Of a DNA stretch of 64,000 nt, positions 1-8,254 are shown piece after piece. The DNA lies in assembly GCF_023347275.1 (NCBI RefSeq), contig NZ_CP094468.1, positions 744,001-808,000 of the forward strand, written 5' to 3'. Source of the DNA: Faecalibacterium sp. I3-3-89. GTDB lineage: Bacteria > Bacillota > Clostridia > Oscillospirales > Ruminococcaceae. The translations under genes were made by a program, and so were the position numbers. How positions within the stretch are numbered: the first letter of the stretch is position 1; the number at the start of each line of letters is the position of its first letter. Under the pieces are notes generated by a model that worked only from the letters and a program-made list of their open reading frames with translations, had not been told where the DNA came from and ran no database searches.

Positions 1-195
1 CTGTCCGCTCTCCTTGATGAGATGGTGGCTGTACCGCTCGGGGCGGACGCTGATGGACACCATGCTGGGCTGGGTGCAGATGGTGCCCGTCCAGCCGATG
101 GTGATGAGGTTGGGCTTGTCCAGCCCGCCGCAGGAGACCAGCACCGGCGGCTCCGGGTTCAGCAGGGTGCTGCCCCGCCAGCTCTGTTTGTTCAT
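1..195 (-). CDS. Flavin reductase-like (flavoredoxin) protein, 3' end outside window
   Basis: The 65 visible N-terminal residues (MNKQSWRGSTLLNPEPPVLV, then a CGG-LDKPNLITIGW-TGTICTQPSMVSISVRPERYSHHLI stretch) match the start of the flavin reductase-like FMN-binding split-barrel family, which binds FMN and often acts as a flavoredoxin or NAD(P)H:FMN reductase. The ATG overlaps the stop of the upstream glycosyltransferase gene as ATGA, so translation is probably coupled in the same operon. The C-terminal part lies beyond the left edge, so the substrate cannot be judged. Family assignment is by recalled similarity. Confidence 0.7.
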   Translation of the reverse strand, partial: MNKQSWRGSTLLNPEPPVLVSCGGLDKPNLITIGWTGTICTQPSMVSISVRPERYSHHLIKESGQ

Positions 196-1172
196 CCGTG
201 ATACTTCCTTTCGTAGGGTGCCCATGTCCGCTCGCTGATGATGTAGCGGGGGCGGGCCTTGGTTTCCATGTAGATCTTGCCGACGTATTCGCCGATGACG
301 CCCAGACAGACCAGCTGGACGCCGCCCATGAAGCAGACGATGCAGATGGTGGAGGCCCAGCCGGCCACGACGCTGCCCCTGACCGCCTGCACGATGGCCC
401 AGAGGACGCCGATGAAGCTGATGAGGCTGACCACGATGCCCGCCCCGGTGATGAGGCGGATGGGCTTGTTCGACAGGCTGGTGATGCCGTCGAAGGCGAG
501 GGCCAGCATCTTGCGCAGCGGGTAGTGGCTCTCACCGGCCAGACGCTCGTGGCGCTCGTAATAGACGGTGTCGCTGGGGTAGCCCACCAGCGGCACCATG
601 CCCCGCAGGAAGATGTTCACCTCGCGGTAGTCGGCAAAGCTTTCCAGCACACGGGTGCTGATGAGGCGGTAGTCGGCATGGTTGAAGACGATGTCGGCCC
701 CCAGCGCGTTCATCACATGGTAGAAGCCCTCGGCGGTGAACCGCTTGAAGAAGGTGTCGGTGTCCCGGCGGCTGCGCACGCCATAGACCACCTCGGCCCC
801 GGCGAGATACTTCTTGACCATCTCGTCCATGGCGTTGATGTCGTCCTGACCGTCGCAGTCGATGGAGATGGTAATGTCGCAGCTGCCGCTGTGGAGCGCC
901 TCCATCAGCCCGGCCAGCACGGCGTTCTGGTGGCCGCGGTTGCGGCTCTGGGAGATGCCGATGAAGTGCTCGTCCTCAGCGGAAAATCTCTGGATGAGGG
1001 ACCATGTGGCGTCGCGGGAGCCGTCGTTGACAAAGAGCACCCGGCTCTTCTCGCTGACAAGGCCCGCTGTGGCAAGGTCGTTGATCTTTTTCAGGAACAG
1101 GGGGGCCGTGATGGGCAGCACCTGCTCCTCGTTGTAGCAGGGGATGACGATCCATAGGATAGGTTTGGACAT
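192..1172 (-). CDS. Family 2 glycosyltransferase with two C-terminal membrane helices (GtrB/DPM1-like)
   Basis: Protein of 326 aa. The N-terminus WIVIPCYNEEQVLP and the FVNDGSRDATW and DCDGQDDI stretches are the nucleotide-sugar and metal-binding motifs of GT-A fold family 2 enzymes. Two hydrophobic helices near the C-terminus (from LITGAGIVVSLISFIGVLW and ICIVCFMGGVQLVCLGVIGEY) are typical of GtrB/YkcC-type enzymes that load a sugar on undecaprenyl phosphate at the membrane. The start ATG is chosen because GGAGAAC lies just upstream; the longer upstream reading runs back into the Crp gene in another frame. It sits between the Crp regulator and the flavin reductase gene. A GtrA-family protein is encoded separately at 16271. 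The sugar is unknown. Confidence 0.85.
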   Translation of the reverse strand: MSKPILWIVIPCYNEEQVLPITAPLFLKKINDLATAGLVSEKSRVLFVNDGSRDATWSLIQRFSAEDEHFIGISQSRNRGHQNAVLAGLMEALHSGSCDITISIDCDGQDDINAMDEMVKKYLAGAEVVYGVRSRRDTDTFFKRFTAEGFYHVMNALGADIVFNHADYRLISTRVLESFADYREVNIFLRGMVPLVGYPSDTVYYERHERLAGESHYPLRKMLALAFDGITSLSNKPIRLITGAGIVVSLISFIGVLWAIVQAVRGSVVAGWASTICIVCFMGGVQLVCLGVIGEYVGKIYMETKARPRYIISERTWAPYERKYHG

Positions 1173-1186
1173 GATGAAGTTCTCCT

Positions 1187-1873
1187 TTATAAAACCATCC
1201 GCCGCAGCGCTTCCGGCTCCAGCAGCTTGAAGCTGCTCCGATAAGTCTCCAGCAGGCCGTCCCGCTGCATGAGGCTCAGCTCCCGGGAGAGGGCGCTGCG
1301 GTCGCAGTTGAGGTAATCGGCCAACTGGATGCGGGAGTAGGGGATGGTGAAGGTAAGGCTGTGGTGCACCTCCGCCTCGCTGAGGAGGTAGGCGCACACC
1401 TTGGCCCGCAGGCTCTTGAGCAGCAGCAGGTCCACCCGGCGGGAGAGGAGGAAATATTTGTCGCTGATGGTGCGCACGAGATTTTGTAAGACCCGCTGGC
1501 GGGCCGGGTCGGCCCCGGGCAGCAGGAGCTTTTCGTAGGGCATCAGCAGCACCTCACAGGGGGCGGAGGCCATCACCGTCACCGGGCTGGAAAGGCTCGA
1601 GCCGCCCAGCACGTCGCCGAATACGCCGCCCGGCCCCATCTGGCTGATGGGCAGACGCGCCCCGCTGGCGGCAGGGTGATAGGCTTCGATGGTGCCCGAG
1701 AGCACCACGCCCACCCGGCGGTTGGTCTGCCCGGCCAGCACGAGGGTCTCGCCCCGGCTGTAGGTGCGCAATACGGCTCCCACGTTGCCCAGCAGGACCC
1801 GGAGCGATTCGGCCTCCAGCCCGGCGAACAGAGAGGTGGATTGTAACAGCGGAAGATAGTTTTCCATACCCAT
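1187..1873 (-). CDS. Crp/Fnr family transcriptional regulator
   Basis: About 228 aa from MGMENYLPLLQSTSLFAGL. An N-terminal cyclic-nucleotide-binding-like beta roll (GETLVLAGQTNRRVGVVLSG, then MGPGGVFGDVLGG) is followed by a dimer helix and a C-terminal winged HTH (YSRIQLADYLNCDRSALSRE, then LSLMQRDGLLE). The binding pocket lacks the RE-E-R-TS pattern of true cAMP binders and there is no FNR-type N-terminal cysteine cluster, so the signal is unknown. It is the first gene of the operon and its own promoter contains a dyad (1916-1933), suggesting autoregulation. Longer starts up to 1975 are possible but would place the promoter inside the gene. Confidence 0.85.
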   Translation of the reverse strand: MGMENYLPLLQSTSLFAGLEAESLRVLLGNVGAVLRTYSRGETLVLAGQTNRRVGVVLSGTIEAYHPAASGARLPISQMGPGGVFGDVLGGSSLSSPVTVMASAPCEVLLMPYEKLLLPGADPARQRVLQNLVRTISDKYFLLSRRVDLLLLKSLRAKVCAYLLSEAEVHHSLTFTIPYSRIQLADYLNCDRSALSRELSLMQRDGLLETYRSSFKLLEPEALRRMVL

Positions 1874-1915
1874 TCCGTGAGGTTTTCCCCGGGCCCTCAC
1901 CGCCCTTCTGCGATT

Positions 1916-1975
1916 CCGTTGCATACGCAACGGTATTTTTTCTTTTATTATAGTAAACTTGGGGGCGTAAAGCAA
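1916..1975 (-). promoter_or_regulatory. Promoter and dyad operator of the Crp operon
   Basis: Reading the minus strand, TTGCTT (1975-1970), 17 bases, TATAAT (1952-1947). Downstream lies CCGTTGC-N4-GCAACGG (1933-1916), a perfect 7-bp-arm dyad with the N4 spacing used by Crp/Fnr-type dimers. Autoregulation is inference. Confidence 0.6.
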
Positions 1976-2036
1976 ATGGTTTTTGCAAATTTTCTGCGGG
2001 AAAATTTATCCCGATGAAAGTGAGGAACTGTACAAA

Positions 2037-3056
2037 ATGAAAAAACTGACATCTCTGCTCCTGTCGGCGGTGCTGCTGGTGAGTATGCTGGCCTGCGGCG
2101 CATCGGCCAAGACCAACACCAAGGTGCGGATCGCCGGCCTGAAAGGCCCCACCACCATGGGCCTCGTCAACCTGCTGAGCATGGAGAAGGAGGGCACCGC
2201 CTCCCTCGACTACGACCTGCAGCTCTACGGTGCAGCCGATGAGATCGTGCCCAAGCTCATCAAGGGCGACCTCGATATGGCTGCGATCCCGGCCAACCTC
2301 GCCGCCACCCTCTACCAGAAGACGAACGGCGGCATTCAGGTCATGGCAGTGAACACGCTGGGTGTGCTCTACGTCGTGGAGAAGGGCGACACCGTCCACA
2401 GCTTCGCCGACCTCAAGGGCCGCACCATCCTCTCCACCGGCAAGGGCACGACGCCGGAATACGTCCTGCGCTATCTGCTCCGGAAGAACGGCCTCGACCC
2501 CGACAGGGACGTGAAGATCGAGTATTACAGCGAGGCCTCTGAGGTCACGGCCCAGATGGCCGCTGCCAAGAAGGACGCCATCGCCGTTCTGCCCCAGCCT
2601 TACGTCACTGCCGCCCAGATGAAGGACAGCAGCCTCCGCGTCGTCCTTGACCTGACCCGCGAGTGGAACAAGATCTGCGATACCCAGCTCATTACCGGCG
2701 TCACCGTGGTGCGCACCGAGTACGCCAAAAAGAACCCGGACGTCATCGCCGCCTTCCTGACCGACTACCAGAAGAGCGTCAAGGCTGCGAATGAGGACAT
2801 CGACGGAACTGCCGCCCTGTGTGAGCAGGTCGGCGTGGTGGCCAAGGCGGCGATCGCCAAAAAGGCCCTGCCCAAGTGCAATATCGTCTACCGCAACGGC
2901 GAGGAAATGAAGAAGGACATCTCCGCCTATCTGCAGGTGCTCTACGATGCCTCGCCCGCTTCTGTGGGCGGCAAGCTGCCGGACGATGGCTTCTACTACA
3001 CCGAGCCGTCCGTCCTCCGCAAGGTCATGGCGGCCATCCGCAACTCTGCAAAGTAA
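2037..3056 (+). CDS. ABC transporter substrate-binding lipoprotein (NMT1/SsuA-like)
   Basis: Protein of 339 aa. Signal peptide MKKLTSLLLSAVLLVSMLAC ends in a lipobox, so a membrane-anchored lipoprotein. The body (VRIAGLKGPTTMGLVNLL, LIKGDLDMAAIPANLAATLY, LKGRTILSTGKGTTPEYVLR, then a LPQPYV hinge strand) matches periplasmic-binding folds of the nitrate/sulfonate/taurine/THI5 group. The start follows GTGAGGA by 9 bases. The matching permease and ATPase lie at 4552-5921 on the same strand but are separated by a brnQ gene on the opposite strand. Substrate not predictable; no TPP riboswitch was seen upstream. Confidence 0.85.
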   Translation: MKKLTSLLLSAVLLVSMLACGASAKTNTKVRIAGLKGPTTMGLVNLLSMEKEGTASLDYDLQLYGAADEIVPKLIKGDLDMAAIPANLAATLYQKTNGGIQVMAVNTLGVLYVVEKGDTVHSFADLKGRTILSTGKGTTPEYVLRYLLRKNGLDPDRDVKIEYYSEASEVTAQMAAAKKDAIAVLPQPYVTAAQMKDSSLRVVLDLTREWNKICDTQLITGVTVVRTEYAKKNPDVIAAFLTDYQKSVKAANEDIDGTAALCEQVGVVAKAAIAKKALPKCNIVYRNGEEMKKDISAYLQVLYDASPASVGGKLPDDGFYYTEPSVLRKVMAAIRNSAK

Positions 3057-3066
3057 GTTTTGCAAC

Positions 3067-3100
3067 GAAAAACTGCCGCACAGCTGTACGGCAGTTTTTT
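3067..3100. terminator. Bidirectional rho-independent terminator
   Basis: Stem AACTGCCG/CGGCAGTT flanked by A-run and T-run, placed between the convergent ends of the substrate-binding gene and brnQ, so it can serve both. Confidence 0.85.
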
Positions 3101-3104
3101 CACG

Positions 3105-4379
3105 TTATAAGACGAGGCCGGCACCGATGCCGATGAGGGCCGGGAGCAGCCAGCCGAAGCCGAGGCCGCTCAGAGGCAGGGCGTTCATGAACCCGGAGAG
3201 AGGGCCGAAGGGCAGGGCGGCGGGGATGCTCTGGAGGGCGGTAAAGAGGACGCCCAGCCGCCAGACCGGAGGGCGCTGGAACCGTTCCGGCAGAAACTCC
3301 ACCACGATGAGGATGATGGCGATGGGGTAGATGGCGTTCAGCACCGGGACAGAGAGACTCAGGATGTCCGCAAGGCCGATGTTGGCCAGAAGCATACTCA
3401 TCAGTGCGAAGAAGGCCGCGATGGCAGGGTAGGACAGCCGGGGCAGCAGCTCATGGAAGTATTCGCCCACGCTGGCGATGAGTCCTACGCAGGTGTTGAA
3501 GCAGGCGATGACGAAGATGGCGGCTAACAGCACCTGTCCCACCCGGCCGAACAGGCCGTCGGCCAGCGCTGTCAGGACGGCCGCGCCGGTGTCACAGCCG
3601 GGGAACGCTGCCCCCGAGATGCCGCCGATGTGGGTCAGCATGGCGTAGACCACCAGCAGCATCCCGCCTGCGACGAGCCCGGCCCGGATGGTGCCCCGCC
3701 GCACGGCGGCTTCTTCCGTGATGCCGACGGCCTGTATATTCAGGGCGATGACGGCTCCGAAGTTGAGCGCCGCCAGCGCGTCCATGGTCTGGTAGCCGTC
3801 CAATATTCCCTGCGCGGCGGGGAGGGCGGCGTAAGCCGCAGTGGGCACGCCGTAGCCGGAGGCAGCAGGGCGGAGGAGGCAGCCCGCGAACAGCACCACG
3901 ATGAGCACCAGCAGGGCGGGGCAGAGGATGCGGCCCAGCCGCTGGGTCAGCTTTTCGGGCCGGAGGGCCACAAAGTACGCTGCCGTAAAGAATACAAGGG
4001 AGTAGAGAAACTGCCCCAGCGTGCTCCGCCCCACCAGAGGGGTCAGCATCTCAAAGGAGGTGCTGGCCGTGCGGGGGATGGCGAGGCAGGGGCCGATGGA
4101 CAGGTAGACCAGCACAGCGAACACCTGCGCAAAGCGGGGATGCACCCGCCCGGCCAGCACGGGCAGACCGCCCGCCCGCGCCACCGCCGCCACGCCCGCG
4201 ATGGGCAGGCCGATAGCACTGACGGCAAAGCCTGCGAAGGCGAGCCAGAGCGCCGTCCCGGCCTGTGCGCCGAGGAAGGGCGGAAAGATGAGGTTGCCCG
4301 CCCCGAAGAACATCGAGAACAGGGTAAACCCCACCAGAAAGAGCTTTTTGCCCCGGAGGGCCTGCGTGGATTCGTGCAT
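3105..4379 (-). CDS. brnQ: Branched-chain amino acid transporter, LIVCS family
   Basis: About 424 aa with roughly 12 hydrophobic segments. The N-terminal FSMFFGAGNLIFPPFLGAQA is the signature of BrnQ-type Na+/H+-coupled carriers for leucine, isoleucine and valine. The start at 4379 is preferred because GGAGAG is 6 bases upstream; an in-frame ATG two codons earlier (4385) almost touches that site. The gene points toward the substrate-binding lipoprotein gene and shares its terminator. A minus-strand promoter (TTGACA-17-TACACT) lies at 4470-4442. Complete and of normal length. Confidence 0.92.
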   Translation of the reverse strand: MHESTQALRGKKLFLVGFTLFSMFFGAGNLIFPPFLGAQAGTALWLAFAGFAVSAIGLPIAGVAAVARAGGLPVLAGRVHPRFAQVFAVLVYLSIGPCLAIPRTASTSFEMLTPLVGRSTLGQFLYSLVFFTAAYFVALRPEKLTQRLGRILCPALLVLIVVLFAGCLLRPAASGYGVPTAAYAALPAAQGILDGYQTMDALAALNFGAVIALNIQAVGITEEAAVRRGTIRAGLVAGGMLLVVYAMLTHIGGISGAAFPGCDTGAAVLTALADGLFGRVGQVLLAAIFVIACFNTCVGLIASVGEYFHELLPRLSYPAIAAFFALMSMLLANIGLADILSLSVPVLNAIYPIAIILIVVEFLPERFQRPPVWRLGVLFTALQSIPAALPFGPLSGFMNALPLSGLGFGWLLPALIGIGAGLVL

Positions 4380-4441
4380 GGTCATCTCTCCCAGTCGTGC
4401 GCAGGAGCGCGTAAAATATGAAACACGGATTGCTTTATTAC

Positions 4442-4518
4442 AGTGTAGAGTTTTATCCCCTTCATGTCAAGAGAAGAAAAGATGAAGGATTGTATTCTTT
4501 CACATGATGTGATATTCT
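4442..4518. promoter_or_regulatory. Divergent promoters of brnQ and the ABC permease, with palindrome
   Basis: Minus strand: TTGACA (4470-4465), 17 bases, TACACT (4447-4442), driving brnQ. Plus strand: TTGTAT (4490-4495), 17 bases, TATTCT (4513-4518), driving the permease gene. The plus spacer ends in the perfect palindrome TCACATGATGTGA (4500-4512), a possible operator. Confidence 0.6.
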
Positions 4519-4551
4519 GAAAGCGAAAAAAGAAGAGGAGCAGAGAAACAG

Positions 4552-5319
4552 ATGGAAAAAACAAAAAAGCGCCGCCTTCAGCTCTTGGCGGCGTCGGTCT
4601 TCTGGCTGGGCGTCTGGCAGGCGGCGGCAATGGCCATCGGGCAGGAGGTCTTTCTGGTCTCGCCGGTGCAGGCGCTGGGGACGCTGGTACAGCTTCTGCC
4701 GCAGGCGGAGTTCTGGCAGCGGGTGGCGTTCAGCGCCGGGCGCATCCTGCTGGGCTTCGGGCTGGGTGCACTGTCCAGTACCGTGCTGGCGGTGGCGGCG
4801 GAAAAATGGGAGTGGGTGGACGCCCTTCTCGCCCCGGTGATGCAGCTGGTCAAGGCCACCCCGGTGGCCAGCTTCATCATTCTGGCGCTGGTGTGGGTCA
4901 GCGGCTCGTCCCTGTCGGTCCTCATCAGCTTCCTGATGGTGCTGCCCGTCCTCTACGGCGCGGTGCGCACCGGCATCGGGAGCGCCGACCGCCGGCTTCT
5001 CGAGATGGCGCAGGTGTTCCGCCTGCCGCTGGGGCGGCGTCTGCGGGCCGTCTGGCTCCCGGCGGTGCTGCCTGCGTTCCGGCAGGGGTGCAGTGTGGCG
5101 CTGGGCATCTGCTGGAAGAGCGGCGTGGCGGCGGAGGTCATCGGCCTGCCCGATGGCAGCATCGGCGACGCCCTCTATCGGGCGAAGATCACCCTCTCTA
5201 CCGGGGAGCTGTTCGCATGGACCTTCGTCATCATCCTGTTGAGCGCGGTGTTCGAAAAGCTCTTCCTCGCCCTGCTGGACAGGGCGGTGACGGCAGTTCT
5301 GGGCGAAGAGGGGGCATAA
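4552..5319 (+). CDS. ABC transporter permease (SsuC/TauC-like)
   Basis: Protein of 255 aa with about six membrane segments and the BPD_transp_1 core: residues after PVMQLVKATPVASFIILALV and the EAA-loop-like region FRLPLGRRLRAVWLPAVLPA that contacts the ATPase. This is the pattern of nitrate/sulfonate/taurine permeases. RBS AAGAGGAG precedes the ATG. The ATPase gene starts 2 bases after its stop. With the lipoprotein at 2037 it would form a complete importer. Confidence 0.88.
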   Translation: MEKTKKRRLQLLAASVFWLGVWQAAAMAIGQEVFLVSPVQALGTLVQLLPQAEFWQRVAFSAGRILLGFGLGALSSTVLAVAAEKWEWVDALLAPVMQLVKATPVASFIILALVWVSGSSLSVLISFLMVLPVLYGAVRTGIGSADRRLLEMAQVFRLPLGRRLRAVWLPAVLPAFRQGCSVALGICWKSGVAAEVIGLPDGSIGDALYRAKITLSTGELFAWTFVIILLSAVFEKLFLALLDRAVTAVLGEEGA

Positions 5320-5321
5320 AA

Positions 5322-5921
5322 ATGGGAGAATATCATAACAAACTGGAAATAAAGAACCTGACAAAACGATTCGGAGAGAAAACGCTCTTCGAAGGTCTGT
5401 CCCTGACGGTGGACGGCCCGGCGGTGCTCTGGGCACCCAGCGGCTGGGGCAAGACGACCCTGCTGCGCATCCTAATGGGGCTGGAAGTGCCCACCTCCGG
5501 TAGCGTGGAGGGGGTGGGCCGGGTCGGCGTGGTCTTTCAGGAGGACCGGCTCTGCCCCCAGCTCACCCCAGAGGAAAATGTGGCGCTGGTGCTCCCGGCG
5601 GAGCAGTACAAGGCAAAAACGCAATACAAAGAGCAGATAAGGAAAGACCTTATACAGCTTGGACTCGATGATGAGGCCCTCGCCCTGCCGGCCCGGAAGC
5701 TCTCCGGCGGCCAGAAGCGGCGCACCGCCCTCCTGCGTGCCCTCTGGGCCGAGAGTGACACCCTCCTGCTGGACGAGCCGTTCACCGGGATGGACCCCGC
5801 CGCCATGAAAAAGGCCGCAGCCATGCTCAAAGCACGCTGCGGCGCAAAGCCCGCCCTGCTGGCGACCCACGACCAAGCGGCCATCCGGGAGCTGGGGTGG
5901 AGGGTCATTGAATTGGGGTAG
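5322..5921 (+). CDS. ABC transporter ATP-binding protein (SsuB/TauB-like)
   Basis: Protein of 199 aa, short for the family (about 240). Walker A APSGWGKTT near residue 40, Q-loop VVFQEDRL, signature LSGGQKRR, Walker B TLLLDEPFTGMD and H-loop ATHD are all present, so it should hydrolyse ATP. The start is the ATG immediately after the permease stop, in frame with the motifs; the RBS lies inside the permease end. It energises the permease at 4552. Confidence 0.9.
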   Translation: MGEYHNKLEIKNLTKRFGEKTLFEGLSLTVDGPAVLWAPSGWGKTTLLRILMGLEVPTSGSVEGVGRVGVVFQEDRLCPQLTPEENVALVLPAEQYKAKTQYKEQIRKDLIQLGLDDEALALPARKLSGGQKRRTALLRALWAESDTLLLDEPFTGMDPAAMKKAAAMLKARCGAKPALLATHDQAAIRELGWRVIELG

Positions 5922-5926
5922 GGCGA

Positions 5927-5955
5927 TTGTAATTTGAAAGAATTTATGCTATGCT
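5927..5955 (+). promoter_or_regulatory. Promoter of the small hydrophobic protein mRNA
   Basis: TTGTAA (5927-5932), 17 bases, TATGCT (5950-5955). Predicted start near 5962 gives a long leader of about 150 nt before the toxin-like ORF. Confidence 0.55.
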
Positions 5956-6113
5956 AGGAATGCAGTCTCCGGACTGCAAAGGTGTTGCCTCAAACGCAGG
6001 CGGCGAACGCTCCTTACCGATGCGCTCTTGTTTAACTTTCGAGTGAACAGGCATCGGGAGAGCGGCTTTTTTGGCGCATACTCCCGATGTTCTGGCAGAA
6101 GGAGGGATAGCGC

Positions 6114-6233
6114 ATGACTCTGTCCGAGGTTTTGCTGCTGTTGACGCTCGTCTTCAGCGTAGCCTATGGTGTCTTCGACATTACATGGAAAATCAGCCAT
6201 GACGACAAAGATCATAAAAACAAAAAAGACTGA
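6114..6233 (+). CDS. Putative holin-like toxin of a type I toxin-antitoxin locus
   Basis: 39 aa: one hydrophobic helix (MTLSEVLLLLTLVFSVAYGV) followed by a charged, lysine-rich tail (SHDDKDHKNKKD). This is the layout of the small Firmicutes peptides annotated as putative holin-like toxins. AAGGAGGGATAG gives a very strong ribosome site. The gene has its own promoter, a long 5' leader, a bidirectional terminator overlapping its 3' end, and a convergent consensus promoter on the other strand, as in txpA/ratA-type pairs. Toxicity is inference. Confidence 0.6.
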   Translation: MTLSEVLLLLTLVFSVAYGVFDITWKISHDDKDHKNKKD

Positions 6234-6273
6234 CCGCCACCTACTTCCCCAAGTATGCCGGTCAATCTTTTTT
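6222..6273. terminator. Bidirectional terminator of toxin mRNA and antisense RNA
   Basis: A-run plus GACTGACCG pairs with CGGTCAATC plus T-run around a 22-base loop. U-tracts exist in both directions, so it can end both convergent transcripts. Confidence 0.65.
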
Positions 6274-6358
6274 GCTCGCGTATGGTAAGGAGCTAGCCGT
6301 TTTTGGGGCAGCACCTTTTGTATTTCTAGTATATGCGTTTTAACGTGGATTGTCAAGG
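6222..6358 (-). ncRNA. Candidate antisense antitoxin RNA with its promoter
   Basis: Minus-strand promoter TTGACA (6356-6351), exactly 17 bases, TATACT (6333-6328). Transcription from about 6321 to the terminator at 6222 would give a 100-nt RNA complementary to the 3' end of the toxin mRNA. Its 5' end (6319-6284) closely matches the sense-strand sequence at 5978-6018 in the toxin leader, so both RNAs would carry the same 5' motif. Confidence 0.55.
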
Positions 6359-6368
6359 AGAAAGCTGT

Positions 6369-7058
6369 ATGAAAGGATCGATCTTCCACAAAATGCAGAC
6401 GAGCACCTGCTGGATCGTCTGTCTCGTACTGCTTGGCGTCTACCTCTTCGCCGCCCTCCGTCCGGGGGTCTGGCTGCGGGACGCCTTTTTGTACCGGCAG
6501 GCAGACGGCAGCTTTTCGGGCAAGGATGCCTATGCGGCCTACACCCTGCAGCTTTCCGGGACGGAGAGCGAAGCCGAGGCAGCGTTCACGCTGGACGGAG
6601 AGACGAGGCATTACCGCATCGAGGCGAAGGACAGCACAGAGGTAAAGCTCTATCAGGACGGGGCGCTTGTCTTTGACGGGAGTGCACTGGGCGACCCCGG
6701 GGATGCCATCCTCTGGCGGGAGGACGACGGGGGCTTGGCCGACGAGGTGAAGGTCATCGTCAATGGCGAATACCAGAAAGATGACCTCTGGCCCAGCTGC
6801 GGCTGGCTCTATAATGTGGCCGTCGGCGGACGGCGGGAGACCCGGGGCAGCGTGGCTCTCCTGCTGCCGATGGGGGCGCTGGCGCTGCTGCTGTTTCTGG
6901 ACCTCCGCTTCCCGCTGCTGTTCTGGAATCTCCGCCACGGGCTGGAGGTATCCGGCGGCGAGCCGACCGACTGGTACTACTCGATGCAGCGGATGGGCCG
7001 CATCACCGACATCGTTGGAATTTTTGTGCTGGCGGCCCTGAGCTTTGCCCTCCACTGA
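6369..7058 (+). CDS. Membrane-anchored protein of unknown function
   Basis: 229 aa, not recognised. One N-terminal hydrophobic helix (about residues 11-30), a 110-residue soluble part rich in acidic residues and beta-type repeats (YTLQLSGTESEAEAAFTLDG, HYRIEAKDSTEVKLYQDGAL), then two more hydrophobic segments toward the C-terminus. AAGGAGAAAG sits before the ATG; the antisense RNA promoter of the toxin locus lies across this region. It ends 3 bases before the convergent hemW end. Confidence 0.7.
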   Translation: MKGSIFHKMQTSTCWIVCLVLLGVYLFAALRPGVWLRDAFLYRQADGSFSGKDAYAAYTLQLSGTESEAEAAFTLDGETRHYRIEAKDSTEVKLYQDGALVFDGSALGDPGDAILWREDDGGLADEVKVIVNGEYQKDDLWPSCGWLYNVAVGGRRETRGSVALLLPMGALALLLFLDLRFPLLFWNLRHGLEVSGGEPTDWYYSMQRMGRITDIVGIFVLAALSFALH

Positions 7059-7061
7059 GGC

Positions 7062-8144
7062 TCACAACAGCTCGGCGAGGATGCTGTTCTGCACGATAAG
7101 CCCGGCGGGGGTGAGGGCGAGGGTGCGGCCGTCGAAGCTGGCGTAGCCGCTCTTCACACAGTTTTGCACGAAAGCCCGCTGTGCGCTGGAAAGCTCCCTG
7201 CCATAGCGTTTTTTGTATTCGTCGAGGTTCAGGCCCTTGCGGAGACGGAGTTGTAAGATGAGATAATCTTCCGCCCCGCAGCCGCCGTCCATGACCGGCG
7301 CGGCCTCGTCCCGCAGGAAAGCCTCGGTGTCGGCCGGGTAGTAGAACCGTTTGCCGCCCATGCAGGAGTGGGCGGCGGGGCCGATGCCCAGATAGTCACC
7401 GCAGTCCCAGTAGATGAGGTTGTGCTTCCCCTCATAGCCGGGGCGGGCGAAGTTCGAGATCTCGTACTGCAGATACCCGTGGTGCTCCAGCTGCTCGACG
7501 GCGTAGAGGTAGAAGTCCGCCGCCTCGTCGGAGGTGGGCAGACCCTCGGGGGGCGTCCGGCCAAAGGCAGAGTCCGGCTCTATCTTTAAGAGGTAGGCCG
7601 AAATATGCGTCGCGCCGCCCTCCTCGATAAGCTCCAGCGTCTCGTCGAACTCGGCCTGCGTATAATGGGGCAGGGCCAGCATGATGTCGCCGCTGATGTT
7701 CTCGAACCCGGCCCGGCGTGCGGCGGCAAAGGCCGCACGGGCCTGCTTTGCGGTGTGGGGACGGCCCAGCGTCTTGAGCTGGCTGTCCCGGGCCGACTGG
7801 ACGCCGAAGGAGATGCGGTTGACGCCTGCGGCGCGGAACGCCCGGAGGGACGCCTCCGTCACCGTCTCGGGGTTCGCTTCCAGCGTGATCTCTGCCCCCG
7901 GCAGGGGCTGGGCGGCGTCGATGAGGCGGGCAGCGTCTGCGGGGGCGAGGAGGCTGGGGGTGCCGCCGCCGAAATAAAGGGTGTCCGGCCGCAGGGGGGC
8001 GTCCGGCGCAAAGCGGGAAAGCTCCCGCAGCAGAGCGTCCACATAGGCGCGGGGCACGCCGCGCTGGCCGGGGGCAGAGTAGAAATCGCAGTACCGGCAT
8101 TTGGAAAAACAGTAGGGAATATGCAGATAAAGTCCGAGGGACAT
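7062..8144 (-). CDS. hemW: Radical SAM HemW (coproporphyrinogen III oxidase-like, heme chaperone)
   Basis: 360 aa starting MSLGLYLHIPYCFSKCRYCD. The CxxxCxxC cluster (CFSKCRYC) binds the 4Fe-4S/SAM centre; YFGGGTPSLL, EANPE and ISFGVQS are HemW/HemN motifs, and a HemN C-terminal domain follows. HemW proteins without the HemN-specific N-terminal tyrosines act as heme-binding chaperones rather than coproporphyrinogen dehydrogenase. The ATG at 8144 is used because the LHIPYC motif follows directly. Convergent with the unknown membrane protein gene. Confidence 0.92.
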   Translation of the reverse strand: MSLGLYLHIPYCFSKCRYCDFYSAPGQRGVPRAYVDALLRELSRFAPDAPLRPDTLYFGGGTPSLLAPADAARLIDAAQPLPGAEITLEANPETVTEASLRAFRAAGVNRISFGVQSARDSQLKTLGRPHTAKQARAAFAAARRAGFENISGDIMLALPHYTQAEFDETLELIEEGGATHISAYLLKIEPDSAFGRTPPEGLPTSDEAADFYLYAVEQLEHHGYLQYEISNFARPGYEGKHNLIYWDCGDYLGIGPAAHSCMGGKRFYYPADTEAFLRDEAAPVMDGGCGAEDYLILQLRLRKGLNLDEYKKRYGRELSSAQRAFVQNCVKSGYASFDGRTLALTPAGLIVQNSILAELL

Positions 8145-8254
8145 CAAATATCACAGCCTTTTTCATGAATCGTTCATTTCTATGCAGTATACTATATTTC
8201 GTAGACCGGGGCAAGGCCGAGGCCGATGCCCTGATTTTGAATGGAGGATTCCCT

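Noticed and set aside
1980..2036. TPP riboswitch before the NMT1/THI5-like lipoprotein
   Set aside because: The gap is too short and lacks the CUGAGA and related boxes, so a thiamine-precursor role is not supported.
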